From assembly GCA_004211235.1 (NCBI GenBank), contig SEEY01000183.1, positions 1 to 7,387 of the forward strand: a DNA stretch of 7,387 nucleotides. The letters are read 5' to 3'. Shown here one piece after another: positions 1-6,607 of the stretch (position 1 is the stretch's first letter; every line of letters starts with the position of its first letter). The stretch is from Rubrivivax sp. (GTDB lineage Bacteria; Pseudomonadota; Gammaproteobacteria; Burkholderiales; Burkholderiaceae). Under the pieces are notes generated by a model. It saw only the letters and a list, made by a program, of their open reading frames with translations, searched no databases and was not told where the DNA came from. The position numbers and the translations under genes are program-made.

Positions 1-1557
1 CAGATAGACATTGCCATCGACACGACTCGTCATGGCCTCCGTGACCTTGCCGCAGACGGCCGGCGGCTGCTCGAAACGCAGCAGAGGCCCTTTCACACCT
101 GCATCGGCGACCAGCAGGTTCCCCTCGAACACATGGCCGATGCGCTCGTTCACGTCCGGCCCGGTCTGCGGGTGCCAGCCGAAGTGGTCGCCCTGCGCGC
201 TGCGCTCGTTGCGGTCGATCAGCACCTGCGAGTTGACGAAGGTGTTGTGATGCACCTTGGCGCCCGAGCTGTTCAGGATGCGGATGCCCTGCTGGTTGTT
301 GACGAACACATTGCCGGCGACCGTCACGCCCTTGCTGATCTCGAAGAACAGACCGGCCATCGTGCCTTCGACGTAGTTGTTGACGAAGACCCCGTCGATA
401 TTGCCCACGTCGTACCAGACGCCGTTGGAGTGAGGCTGCTCGACGATGAGGTTGTCGCGCACGACGACGCGATGCGACTGGTTGAAGATCTTCACCGCCG
501 ACGGGTAGTAGCCGGTCAGCTTCTCGACGTTGTTGCGCCGGATGATGTTGCGTTCCAGCAGCACGTCCGACGAGCCGATGACGTAGATGCCCTCGGTGCT
601 GGTGTCGCTGACCAGCGAGTTGCGGATGACGAGCTTGTCGCCGCGGAAATAGCCGGCCACGCGCGAGCAATGCGTGATGGTGACGTTCTCCAGCAGCGTG
701 CCGACGACCTCCTTGCCGTGCTCGCTTTCCGGTGACGGGCCGACCGGATCGTCAGTGGGCTCCTCCGATACCAACGTCGACGGCTTCTTGCCTTCGATGT
801 CGATGGCGCGGTAGGCGTATTGCGTGAACGTGATGCCGCGCAGCGTCGGGCCCTTGCGGTCGGAGGCCTTGCCATGCACCGGGCGCGACGGGCGATGCAG
901 CGCGATGTCGTGCGCGGTGATCTCGACCGTCCTGCCTGCCGGGTTCACGCCGATGTAGACGTAGCCCTTGGCGTAGTCGACGTAGAAGCCCTTGCTGCCG
1001 ACCTCGCCGGCCCAGCCGGCCGACTGCAGCGGCTCGCCGTCAATGAAGACCATGTCGTTGTTGAAGCGGTGCAGCGGCGTCAGCGCGCCTTCGCGGTCGG
1101 GCTGCCACCAGCCCATCGGCTGCGCGGGGAAGAGCGTCGCCCATTTCGTGCGCCAGACGTTGTTGGGCAGCGCCTGCCACTCGCTGGCCACGCGCGTGCC
1201 CTTGAGCACGGGTTTCTCATCGAGGTAGGGCTGGAGGGTGATGCCCTGGTTCAGCTGCAGGCCGCCGGTGCGGTAGGTGCCGCCGCGCATGACGATGGCG
1301 TCGCCGGTCACGACACGGGCAATGGCCGCCTCGATCGTGGTGGGTTCGGCCAGCGATGCGCCGGCTGCATCGGCCTTGCCGTCGGGTGCGACGAAGTAGA
1401 CGTGTGGCGCCTTGGGCACGGCGTAGCGTTGCGGAATCGGGCCATAGGGGCCGCCGGAGGGCTGTGCCCAGGCAGGCGGGGCCGCGAACTGTGCGACGAG
1501 CAGCCCGAGGGCAGCGGCCCAGCGGCCCACGCCGCGGGAGATGAACGAAGAAGTCAT
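1..1557 (-). CDS. secreted right-handed parallel beta-helix repeat protein (3' end outside window)
   Basis: The frame is open for 519 codons from ATG at 1557 to the left edge, so the C-terminus is missing. The start is supported by GGAGA at 1562-1566, 4 nt upstream. Residues 1-31 look like a Sec signal peptide: Arg8 and Arg12, a hydrophobic stretch at 13-26, then a likely AWA cleavage site before Gln32. Residues 52-120 resemble the N-terminal cap of carbohydrate-active beta-helix proteins (VYFVAPDG, then GDAIVMRGGTYR). Residues 284-445 contain short strand/turn repeats of the PbH1 kind, such as VTITHCSRVAGYF, LVIRNSLVSDTSTEGIYV, VVVRDNLIVEQPHSNGVWYD and VTVAGNVFVNNQQGIRIL. The fold is typical of polysaccharide lyases, epimerases and some glycosidases, probably acting in the periplasm or outside the cell. 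I cannot assign a substrate or catalytic residues. Residues 140-235 look like an inserted region, and 257-285 form an acidic, Pro-rich loop. The leader carries a LacI-type operator. Confidence 0.9.
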   Translation of the reverse strand, partial: MTSSFISRGVGRWAAALGLLVAQFAAPPAWAQPSGGPYGPIPQRYAVPKAPHVYFVAPDGKADAAGASLAEPTTIEAAIARVVTGDAIVMRGGTYRTGGLQLNQGITLQPYLDEKPVLKGTRVASEWQALPNNVWRTKWATLFPAQPMGWWQPDREGALTPLHRFNNDMVFIDGEPLQSAGWAGEVGSKGFYVDYAKGYVYIGVNPAGRTVEITAHDIALHRPSRPVHGKASDRKGPTLRGITFTQYAYRAIDIEGKKPSTLVSEEPTDDPVGPSPESEHGKEVVGTLLENVTITHCSRVAGYFRGDKLVIRNSLVSDTSTEGIYVIGSSDVLLERNIIRRNNVEKLTGYYPSAVKIFNQSHRVVVRDNLIVEQPHSNGVWYDVGNIDGVFVNNYVEGTMAGLFFEISKGVTVAGNVFVNNQQGIRILNSSGAKVHHNTFVNSQVLIDRNERSAQGDHFGWHPQTGPDVNERIGHVFEGNLLVADAGVKGPLLRFEQPPAVCGKVTEAMTSRVDGNVYL

Positions 1558-1574
1558 GCGGTCTCCAAGCGCAA

Positions 1575-1588
1575 AGGTAGCGCTACCA
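1575..1588 (-). promoter_or_regulatory. LacI-family-type operator upstream of the beta-helix gene
   Basis: On the minus strand this reads TGGTAGCGCTACCT. Bases 1576-1587 (GGTAGCGCTACC) form a perfect 12-bp palindrome with the central CG typical of LacI-family operators. The site matches the pattern TGNTANCGNTNNCA, known for sugar-responsive LacI regulators in xanthomonads and Caulobacter, at all specified positions except the last. It lies 18-31 bp upstream of the ATG and just upstream of the ribosome binding site, where a bound repressor would block transcription or early elongation. The sequence is seen directly. The regulator and its ligand are inferred, and no lacI-type gene is present in the window. 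Confidence 0.6.
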
Positions 1589-1603
1589 GTTTTTGTGGCC
1601 GCA

Positions 1604-1611
1604 CGCTACCA
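1604..1611 (-). promoter_or_regulatory. second copy of the operator half-site
   Basis: The 8-mer TGGTAGCG (minus strand) recurs here exactly as in the left half of the palindrome at 1575-1588, with a start-to-start distance of 23 bp. The right half of this copy is not conserved. It could be a weak auxiliary operator or a decayed duplicate, or it could be chance in GC-rich DNA. Confidence 0.3.
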
Positions 1612-1614
1612 CGC

Positions 1615-1636
1615 CTCGCGCCGGCCTTGGTGCGAG
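1615..1636 (-). terminator. hairpin just after the EamA gene, possible terminator without a U-tract
   Basis: Bases 1615-1622 and 1629-1636 can pair over 8 bp (one G-T wobble) around a 6-nt loop, starting 10 nt after the transporter stop codon. No T-run follows on the minus strand, so this is not a canonical intrinsic terminator. It could attenuate read-through into the beta-helix gene, whose leader begins here, or could be a by-product of high GC. Confidence 0.3.
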
Positions 1637-1646
1637 CGCGAAGACG

Positions 1647-2528
1647 TCAGCGCTGCCGCGGGCCCACCACGCCCAGAGCGAGCGCGATGCCCGCCAGCAC
1701 GACGGCGCCACCCATCACCATCTGCGCCGTGATCGCCTCGCGCAGGAACAGCGCGCCCCACAGCATGGCGAACAGCGGAATCAGGAAGGTGACGGACACC
1801 GCATTCGTCGGCCCCACCCGAGCCAGCAGCCGGAAATAGAGGATGTAGGCGACGGCCGTGCAGAGGCCCGCCAGGGCGACGGCGCTGCCCCACGCGACCT
1901 GTCCGGGCGCCGCTTGCGGCCACAGCCACGCGGCCGGCAGCGCCAGCAGCACGGCCGCGGCAAGCTGGCTGCCGGTGGCCACCGCCAGGGGCGGCACCCC
2001 GGTCAACAGCCGCTTGGTGGCATTGGCGGCCACGCCGTAGCAGAGCGTCGCGCCCAGGCAGGCCAGCACGGCCCAGAAGCCGGCATGGTCCGCGCCGGGC
2101 TTGAAGCTGGCCTTGTCCCAGGCCAGGAAAGCGACGCCGGCGAAGCCGATGACGAGGCCGAGCGCGCGCCAGCGCGTCAGGTGCTGGCGCAGCCAGACGA
2201 AGGCCACGACCGCCGTCCACAGCGGCGTTGTCGCGTTGACGATGCTGGACAGGCCGGCCGTGATCGACAGCGCCGCGAACGAGAACAGCACGAACGGGAT
2301 GGCGCTGTTGAACGCGCCAACCAGCAGCAGGCCCTTCCAGTGCCTTCGCAACTTGGCGAGCTGGCCGCGGTAGGCCAGCAGCGGCATCAGCATGACGCTG
2401 GCCAGGCCGACGCGCACGGCCGCCAGCACGAGCGGGCCGAACTCTTGGGCGCCCAGGCGCATGAACAGGAAGGACGCACCCCACAAGGCCGCGAGCAACA
2501 CCAGCTCGCCGATGTCGAAAGCCTTCAT
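1647..2528 (-). CDS. EamA/DMT-superfamily inner-membrane transporter
   Basis: This 293-residue protein is the usual length for a ten-helix drug/metabolite transporter of the EamA type. It has two tandem EamA repeats, roughly residues 8-135 and 150-286. The first opens with LVLLAALWGASFLFMRLGA and contains the family-typical segment AALSITAGLSSIVNATTPLWTA around 85-106. The second ends with ARVGPTNAVSVTFLIPLFAMLWGALFLRE at about 236-264, a hallmark of the second repeat. Such proteins export or exchange small metabolites, amino acids or toxic compounds across the inner membrane; the substrate cannot be read from sequence. The ATG at 2528 overlaps the ogt stop as ATGA, so translation is probably coupled to ogt. 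Longer in-frame starts up to 2855 lie inside ogt and give low-complexity Arg/Ala sequence, so I rejected them. Confidence 0.93.
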   Translation of the reverse strand: MKAFDIGELVLLAALWGASFLFMRLGAQEFGPLVLAAVRVGLASVMLMPLLAYRGQLAKLRRHWKGLLLVGAFNSAIPFVLFSFAALSITAGLSSIVNATTPLWTAVVAFVWLRQHLTRWRALGLVIGFAGVAFLAWDKASFKPGADHAGFWAVLACLGATLCYGVAANATKRLLTGVPPLAVATGSQLAAAVLLALPAAWLWPQAAPGQVAWGSAVALAGLCTAVAYILYFRLLARVGPTNAVSVTFLIPLFAMLWGALFLREAITAQMVMGGAVVLAGIALALGVVGPRQR

Positions 2529-3013
2529 GCCGGCGATGCCTCCAACCTCAGCAGCGCCTGCTTGCGTGCCAGCCCGCCGGCATAGCCGGTCAGCGAGCCG
2601 TTCGCACCGACGACGCGGTGGCAGGGCACCAGCACCGAGATCGGATTGCGCCCGACCGCGGCGCCCAGCGCCCGCGCCGCGCTGGCGCGGCCCAGGCGGC
2701 CGGCCAGCGCGCCGTAGGTCGACGGCTGCCCGGGCGCGATGGCCAGCAGCGCCCGCCAGACCTCGCGCTGGAACGCTGTGCCGGCCGGGTCCAGCGGTGG
2801 CAGCTCGAAAGGCCTGCCGCTGAAATAGGCCGTCAGCGCGGCGGCGGTGGCGCACAGCACGACGTCACTGCCGTCGTCCTCGGGCACGCCGAGCACGCCG
2901 GGGTGATGCTTCTGGCCGTCGAACCAGAGGCCCGAGAGGCCGGCCACGCTGCGAGCGGCGGTCAGCGGGCCGAGGGGGGTGTCGATGCGGCGTTGCAATA
3001 CATGGTGGTTCAT
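2525..3013 (-). CDS. ogt: methylated-DNA--[protein]-cysteine S-methyltransferase (Ogt type)
   Basis: The 162-residue protein removes alkyl groups from O6-alkylguanine (and O4-alkylthymine) by transferring them irreversibly to its own cysteine. The active site is VPCHRVVG, with nucleophile Cys131 followed by His132 and Arg133. Also visible are the helix-turn-helix start GTAFQREVWRALL (78-90), STYGALA (98-104) and ARALGAAVGRNP (113-124), where Arg114 matches the arginine finger of human AGT (Arg128). Length is normal for a stand-alone Ogt without Ada domains. The start at 3013 is set by AAAGGAG at 3021-3027 with 7-nt spacing; a longer frame to 3196 would run into alkA and lacks family similarity. 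It follows the Ada_N-AlkA fusion by 106 nt and overlaps the EamA gene by 4 nt. It supplies the O6-alkylguanine repair function missing from the fusion protein upstream. Confidence 0.96.
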   Translation of the reverse strand: MNHHVLQRRIDTPLGPLTAARSVAGLSGLWFDGQKHHPGVLGVPEDDGSDVVLCATAAALTAYFSGRPFELPPLDPAGTAFQREVWRALLAIAPGQPSTYGALAGRLGRASAARALGAAVGRNPISVLVPCHRVVGANGSLTGYAGGLARKQALLRLEASPA

Positions 3014-3119
3014 GGCGGAACTCCTTTCTGTCTGACCCGGCAACCGTTGCGGAACCGGCTTGGCCGGGCCGCTGAAGGTGCTCTCCGGAAGCGGGCGTGC
3101 GAGCGCGGAGCGGGCGAGC
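3014..3119 (-). promoter_or_regulatory. alkA-ogt intergenic leader with strong ogt ribosome binding site and inverted repeats
   Basis: The 106-bp gap contains AAAGGAG (3021-3027), the best Shine-Dalgarno in the window, placed for the ogt ATG at 3013. Just upstream, 3040-3050 reads GCAACCGTTGC, a 5+5 inverted repeat around one base. Bases 3055-3059 and 3063-3067 can form a 5-bp GC hairpin. I see no convincing -35/-10 pair, no T-run terminator and no clear Ada-box (AAAGCGCA) match, so it is open whether ogt has its own promoter or is read through from alkA. Confidence 0.4.
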
Positions 3120-4628
3120 TCATCCCTGTCTCCACAGATGAAGCACGGCATAGCTGCGGAAGGGGCGGTAGCGCTCCGCGGCTGCGAGGTAGGCATTGGG
3201 CGACAGCGGCATGCCTTCAGCGCTCAGCGCCTTGCGCAGCACGACGTCGCCGGGCGGAAAGGCGTCGGGCCAGCTCCAGCCGCGCATCAGCATGTAGCCC
3301 ACCGTCCAGGGGCCGATGCCGGGGATCTGCGTCAACTGTTCGGATGCCGCCTCGGGGCTGCCCTCGCCGCGCGCAAACGCGAGCGTCGGCCAGGCCCGCG
3401 CCAGCGCGATGAGGCTGTCCGCACGGCGGCCGATGATGCCCAGCGACGCGATCTCGTCACGCGTGGCGGCGGCGATCCGCTCGGCCGTCGGGAACAGCCA
3501 TTGGCAGCCTTGCGGCGCCTGCTCCGCTGCCGGCAGCTCGGCCCCGAAGCGTGCCACGAAGCGTCCGGCGAGCGTTCGCGCGGCGGCCACCGTCACCTGC
3601 TGGCCCAGCACCGCGCGAACGCTCAGCTCGAAGCTGTCCAGACAGCCGGGCAGGCGCTGGCCGGGCACGCTGCCCGCGCCCAGTGCGGCCGCGATGGCGT
3701 CGGGGTCGGCGTCCAGGTCCAGCCAGCGTCGCAGCCGCGGCAGCAGCGAGCCGACGGCCGGCCAGAGCGCAGGCGAGAGCTCGACCGCCACCTCGCCCGC
3801 TCGCTCGAAGCCCACGCGCAGCCAGCCGGCGTGGCGCTGGCCGGCATGGATCAACGCCAGCGACCGGGTGACAGCGCCCTCTTCCACCGTTTCAATGCCG
3901 GCAATGGCCCGGGGCGCGAGAAAAGTCAGCACACCGGCCACGTCATACGGCTGGCGATAGCTCAACCGCAGCCGCGACATTGGCGCGCCGACGCCGTCCC
4001 GCCCGACGCGCCGAAGCGCCGTCGGCTGCAGCCGGTAATGCTCGATGAAGGCAGCGTTGAAGCGGCGCAGGCTCGCGAAGCCGGCGGCGTGCGCCACGTC
4101 CTGCACCGGCAGCGTGCTGTCGGTCAGCAGCGCCTTGGCCAGCAGCAGCCGGCGCGTCTGCAGGTATTGCAGTGGCGACACGCCGTGCTCGGCCTGGAAG
4201 ATGCGCCGCAGGTGGCGGCTCGTGATGCCCAGGTGCCGCGCGAGGTCCTCGACGCTCGCCTCGACGTCGTCGCAGGCGTCCAGCCAGGCGGCGGCCTGGG
4301 CGGCCAGCGTGCGCGAGGCGTCCATCGTCGTCCACGGCAACACCCGCGGCGCCAGCTCGGGGCGGCACTTCATGCAAGGGCGAAACGCTGCCGCCTCGGC
4401 CTGTGGCGCCGTCGTGAAGAAGACGCAGTTCTCCCGCCGTGGCAGGCGCACGCGGCAGATCGGCCGGCAGTAGATGCCGGTGGACGTGACGCCGACGTAG
4501 AGCCGCCCGTCGAAGCGCGCATCGTGCGCCTGCAGTACGGCGTAGGCGGCGTCGGGAGGAAGCAGTTCGGACAGCATGGCGGCCAGTCTAGGCGGGGCCG
4601 CCGGCAGAAGCTGGTCGTTTCCGGACAT
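3120..4628 (-). CDS. alkA: Ada_N-AraC-AlkA fusion: methyl-sensing regulator / DNA-3-methyladenine glycosylase II
   Basis: The protein has 502 residues if started at 4628; Met18 at 4577 is a plausible alternative, and neither has a strong Shine-Dalgarno. Domains in order are: Ada N-terminal zinc/methylphosphotriester domain (about 24-100) with Cys54, Cys58, Cys85 and Cys88, matching E. coli Ada Cys38/42/69/72, Cys38 being the methyl acceptor; AraC-type HTH (about 104-205, VEDLARHLGITSRHLRRIF); AlkA N-domain (about 218-330); and HhH-GPD glycosylase (about 334-500) with hairpin QIPGIGPWTVGYMLMRGW. Asp461 in PPGDVVLR matches the AlkA catalytic Asp238. It excises N-alkylated purines such as 3-methyladenine and probably regulates transcription in response to methyl damage. 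This fusion is a known family architecture. It lacks the O6-methylguanine transferase domain, which ogt supplies separately. The gene begins 34 nt after the response regulator, so it is either co-transcribed or has a promoter inside that gene. Confidence 0.95.
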   Translation of the reverse strand: MSGNDQLLPAAPPRLAAMLSELLPPDAAYAVLQAHDARFDGRLYVGVTSTGIYCRPICRVRLPRRENCVFFTTAPQAEAAAFRPCMKCRPELAPRVLPWTTMDASRTLAAQAAAWLDACDDVEASVEDLARHLGITSRHLRRIFQAEHGVSPLQYLQTRRLLLAKALLTDSTLPVQDVAHAAGFASLRRFNAAFIEHYRLQPTALRRVGRDGVGAPMSRLRLSYRQPYDVAGVLTFLAPRAIAGIETVEEGAVTRSLALIHAGQRHAGWLRVGFERAGEVAVELSPALWPAVGSLLPRLRRWLDLDADPDAIAAALGAGSVPGQRLPGCLDSFELSVRAVLGQQVTVAAARTLAGRFVARFGAELPAAEQAPQGCQWLFPTAERIAAATRDEIASLGIIGRRADSLIALARAWPTLAFARGEGSPEAASEQLTQIPGIGPWTVGYMLMRGWSWPDAFPPGDVVLRKALSAEGMPLSPNAYLAAAERYRPFRSYAVLHLWRQG

Positions 4629-4633
4629 GCCGC

Positions 4634-4656
4634 CCCGGCCCGTCAGGCCGGCCGGG
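4634..4656 (-). terminator. GC hairpin between the response regulator and alkA
   Basis: CCCGGCC at 4634-4640 pairs perfectly with GGCCGGG at 4650-4656 around a 9-nt loop. It fills most of the 34-nt gap between the regulator stop and the alkA start. No T-run follows, so it is not a classical terminator. It might reduce read-through, stabilise a processed mRNA end or mask the weak alkA start at 4628. GC-rich chance pairing is a real alternative. Confidence 0.25.
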
Positions 4657-4662
4657 CAAGGC

Positions 4663-5442
4663 CTACATCGCCTTGAACAGATGGACGTAGGCGCGGCTGA
4701 CCGGCAGCTCGTTGCCCTGGCCGCGGATGCGCACGAACAGGCGGCTCTGCTCGTCGCGCCGCGTGCCGGCGAGGTGGTCGAGGTTGATGATGGTGGAACG
4801 GTGCACCTGCCAGAAGCGGTCCGGGTCGAGCTGGCCGGCGAGTTCGAAAATCGGCGTGCGGATCAGGTGCTCGGCGCCGGCCGTCTGCACGACCGTGTAT
4901 TTGTCGTCGGCATGGAAGAAGAGCACGTCGTCGACCGGCACCTGGTGCACGAGCTCGCCCTGGGCGGCGCGGATGTAGCGCAGCCGCGCCGGCGCGGCGC
5001 CGGCTCCGGCGACAGCAGCAGCAGAGGCGCCAGGCAGCAACCGCTTGAGCGTCTCGGCCAGCGCACCGTCTCCCGGGGCCGGTGCGGCCGCGCGCAGGCG
5101 CTCCACGCAGCGGGCCAGCCGGTCGGCCTTGAGGGGCTTGAGCAGGTAGTCGACGGCGCGCGCCTCGAAGGCCTCGACGGCGTACTGGTCGTAGGCCGTG
5201 ACGAACACGACGCGCGTGTCGCCCTCGATGCCCTGGGCCACCTCCAGGCCGGTCAGCCCCGGCATCTGGATGTCGAGGAAGGCGAAGTCGGGCTCCAGCT
5301 CGGCGATGGACGCCGCCGCCTCGAGGCCGTGGGCGGCGAGCGCGACGATCTGCAGCTCGGGCCAGGCCTGGGCCAGCTGCGCCTTCAGGTACTGGGCCAG
5401 GTGGGGCTCGTCGTCGGCAATCAATGCGGTGGGCATGGGCAT
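4663..5442 (-). CDS. LytTR-family response regulator (LytR/AlgR type)
   Basis: The 259-residue protein has an N-terminal receiver domain (about 4-120) with the acidic pair Asp10/Asp11, phospho-acceptor Asp57 in FAFLDIQMPG, Thr82 in FVTAYD and Lys102 in LLKPLK: a complete, apparently functional CheY-like site. A low-complexity Ala/Gly/Pro linker (about 119-151) precedes a LytTR DNA-binding domain (about 153-257), recognised by YIRAAQGELVHQVPVDDVLFF, FWQVHRSTIINLDHL and the C-terminal LPVSRAYVHLFK. Such regulators bind direct-repeat DNA sites. The start is ATG at 5442 or at 5436 (MPMP); there is no strong Shine-Dalgarno. It begins 3 nt after the kinase stop, so the two are almost certainly one transcriptional and translational unit and cognate partners. 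AlgR-like is a fair description of the architecture, but orthology is not shown. Confidence 0.96.
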   Translation of the reverse strand: MPMPTALIADDEPHLAQYLKAQLAQAWPELQIVALAAHGLEAAASIAELEPDFAFLDIQMPGLTGLEVAQGIEGDTRVVFVTAYDQYAVEAFEARAVDYLLKPLKADRLARCVERLRAAAPAPGDGALAETLKRLLPGASAAAVAGAGAAPARLRYIRAAQGELVHQVPVDDVLFFHADDKYTVVQTAGAEHLIRTPIFELAGQLDPDRFWQVHRSTIINLDHLAGTRRDEQSRLFVRIRGQGNELPVSRAYVHLFKAM

Positions 5443-5445
5443 GGT

Positions 5446-6564
5446 TCAGGGCGTGGGGATGGAGATGCGGGAACGCGTGCCGCCGCCGTCGCGCGGCTGC
5501 AGCGAAAGGGTGGCGGTCGGACCCCAGCGGGCGGCCAGGCGGGCACGGATGTTGTCGAGGGCGACGCCGTTGCCGGGGCGGCGCCGCGGGCCGTCGAGGC
5601 CCTGGCCGTCATCCTCGATGTCCAGCAGCAGCCCCCCCGCCTCTCGCCGCGCGCTGACGATGATCTCGCCGCCTTCGATCTTGGGCTCCAGCCCGTGGTG
5701 GATGGCGTTTTCCACCAGCGGCTGCAGCAGCAGCGGCGGCAGCTCGAAGCCGCTCAATTCGTCCGGCAGGTCCAGGCGCACGCTCAGCCGCTGGCCCATG
5801 CGCAGTTGCATCAACCCGAGGTAGGCCTCCAGCATCGCGAACTCCTGGGCCAGCGTGGTCGAGTCGCCGCGCAGCTGGCCGAGGCTGGCGCGCAGGTAGT
5901 CGGTGAAGCGCTCCAGCATCTGCTTGGCCCGCTCGGGATCGAAGTCGATCAGGCTTTGGACATTGGCCAGCGTGTTGAACAGGAAGTGCGGCTCGATCTG
6001 CCCCTGCAGCAGCCGCAGCTGCGCCTCGGTGACGCGCGCCTGCATCACCTCCTGCTTCCAGCGCGCCCGGTAGCGCAGGCCCAGGCCCAGCGAGATCAGC
6101 ACCGAAATGATGAGGAACTGCAGCCAGAAACCGCGGTTGCCGAGGGCCCAGCGCAGGCTCTGCGCCTGCCAGAGCCAGTCGACGAACGACAGGCCGACGA
6201 GGATGCCGATGGCCGCGCAGGCGATCGACATGCCGGAGAAGAACAGCGCCGAGCGCCAGTCGTGCCAGCCGGTGATCTTGTCCAGCCAGCGCTGCGGCGC
6301 CATCCTTTCGAAGCCGCGGAATGCGACGAAGAAGCAGGCCGTCACGCAGACGCTCACGAGCAGGTTGGCAGGCAGCTGATTGCGCCACCAGTCCGGCGAG
6401 CCGAGGCTGCCGCGCTGCACGCCGCTGAAGATGGCGAAGCCGACGCCGAAGCCCAGCGACCAGAGTCCGTAGATGAGCAGCCGGTAGCGGGCGCGGTCCG
6501 GCCGGTGCTTCATCAGCATGCGGTGGTGGCGGAGCGCCTGTGCGAATTCCTCGGAGAAGCTCAT
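5446..6564 (-). CDS. LytS/AlgZ-type membrane sensor histidine kinase
   Basis: This 372-residue kinase starts at ATG 6564 (MSFSEEFAQAL). About four transmembrane helices are visible at roughly 28-48, 66-84, 107-131 and 147-164. A short coiled segment leads to the His_kinase motif GQIEPHFLFNTLANVQSLI, with phospho-acceptor His193. The ATPase part has the N-box LVENAIHHGLEPK (Asn286), the G1-like IEDDGQG (317-322) and GNGVALDNIRARL (331-343). This HisKA-less LytS layout pairs with LytTR regulators, one of which follows 3 nt downstream. No periplasmic sensor domain is apparent; the loops are short, so the stimulus is probably sensed within the membrane or by a partner. In-frame upstream Mets up to 6678 would run through the divergent algC promoter region and add non-conserved sequence, so I rejected them. 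A run of seven G (5632-5638) lies at codons 309-311. Confidence 0.95.
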   Translation of the reverse strand: MSFSEEFAQALRHHRMLMKHRPDRARYRLLIYGLWSLGFGVGFAIFSGVQRGSLGSPDWWRNQLPANLLVSVCVTACFFVAFRGFERMAPQRWLDKITGWHDWRSALFFSGMSIACAAIGILVGLSFVDWLWQAQSLRWALGNRGFWLQFLIISVLISLGLGLRYRARWKQEVMQARVTEAQLRLLQGQIEPHFLFNTLANVQSLIDFDPERAKQMLERFTDYLRASLGQLRGDSTTLAQEFAMLEAYLGLMQLRMGQRLSVRLDLPDELSGFELPPLLLQPLVENAIHHGLEPKIEGGEIIVSARREAGGLLLDIEDDGQGLDGPRRRPGNGVALDNIRARLAARWGPTATLSLQPRDGGGTRSRISIPTP

Positions 6565-6571
6565 GGACCCG

Positions 6572-6577
6572 AGTGTA
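6572..6577 (-). promoter_or_regulatory. candidate -10 element for the kinase operon
   Basis: The minus strand reads TACACT, 7 nt upstream of the kinase ATG, within CCTACACTCGGG. A start site about 7 nt downstream would give an almost leaderless mRNA, which would fit the lack of a clear Shine-Dalgarno. No good -35 is seen at the expected distance, so this is a weak call. Confidence 0.25.
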
Positions 6578-6607
6578 GGAAGCGCCCGCGGCATGCCCCT
6601 TGCATGA

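Noticed and set aside
133..2585. Plus-strand open frames (133-735, 820-1839, 1593-2585) opposite the beta-helix and EamA genes
   Set aside because: All lie antisense to coding frames with signal peptide, PbH1-like repeats or EamA repeats; they read as His/Asp/Val-rich or Arg/Gln-rich low-complexity sequence.
2529..2855. N-terminal extension of the EamA transporter inside ogt
   Set aside because: The extension is Arg/Ala-rich without family similarity, whereas the ATG at 2528 begins exactly at the first EamA helix and overlaps the ogt stop.
3014..3196. N-terminal extension of Ogt overlapping the 3' end of alkA
   Set aside because: The ATG at 3013 has a strong AAAGGAG at 7-nt spacing and gives the normal Ogt length; the extension has no similarity to the family.
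3060..4676. 538-codon plus-strand open frame opposite alkA
   Set aside because: It is a shadow of the well-supported Ada_N-AlkA fusion; its composition is repetitive and no family motif is visible.
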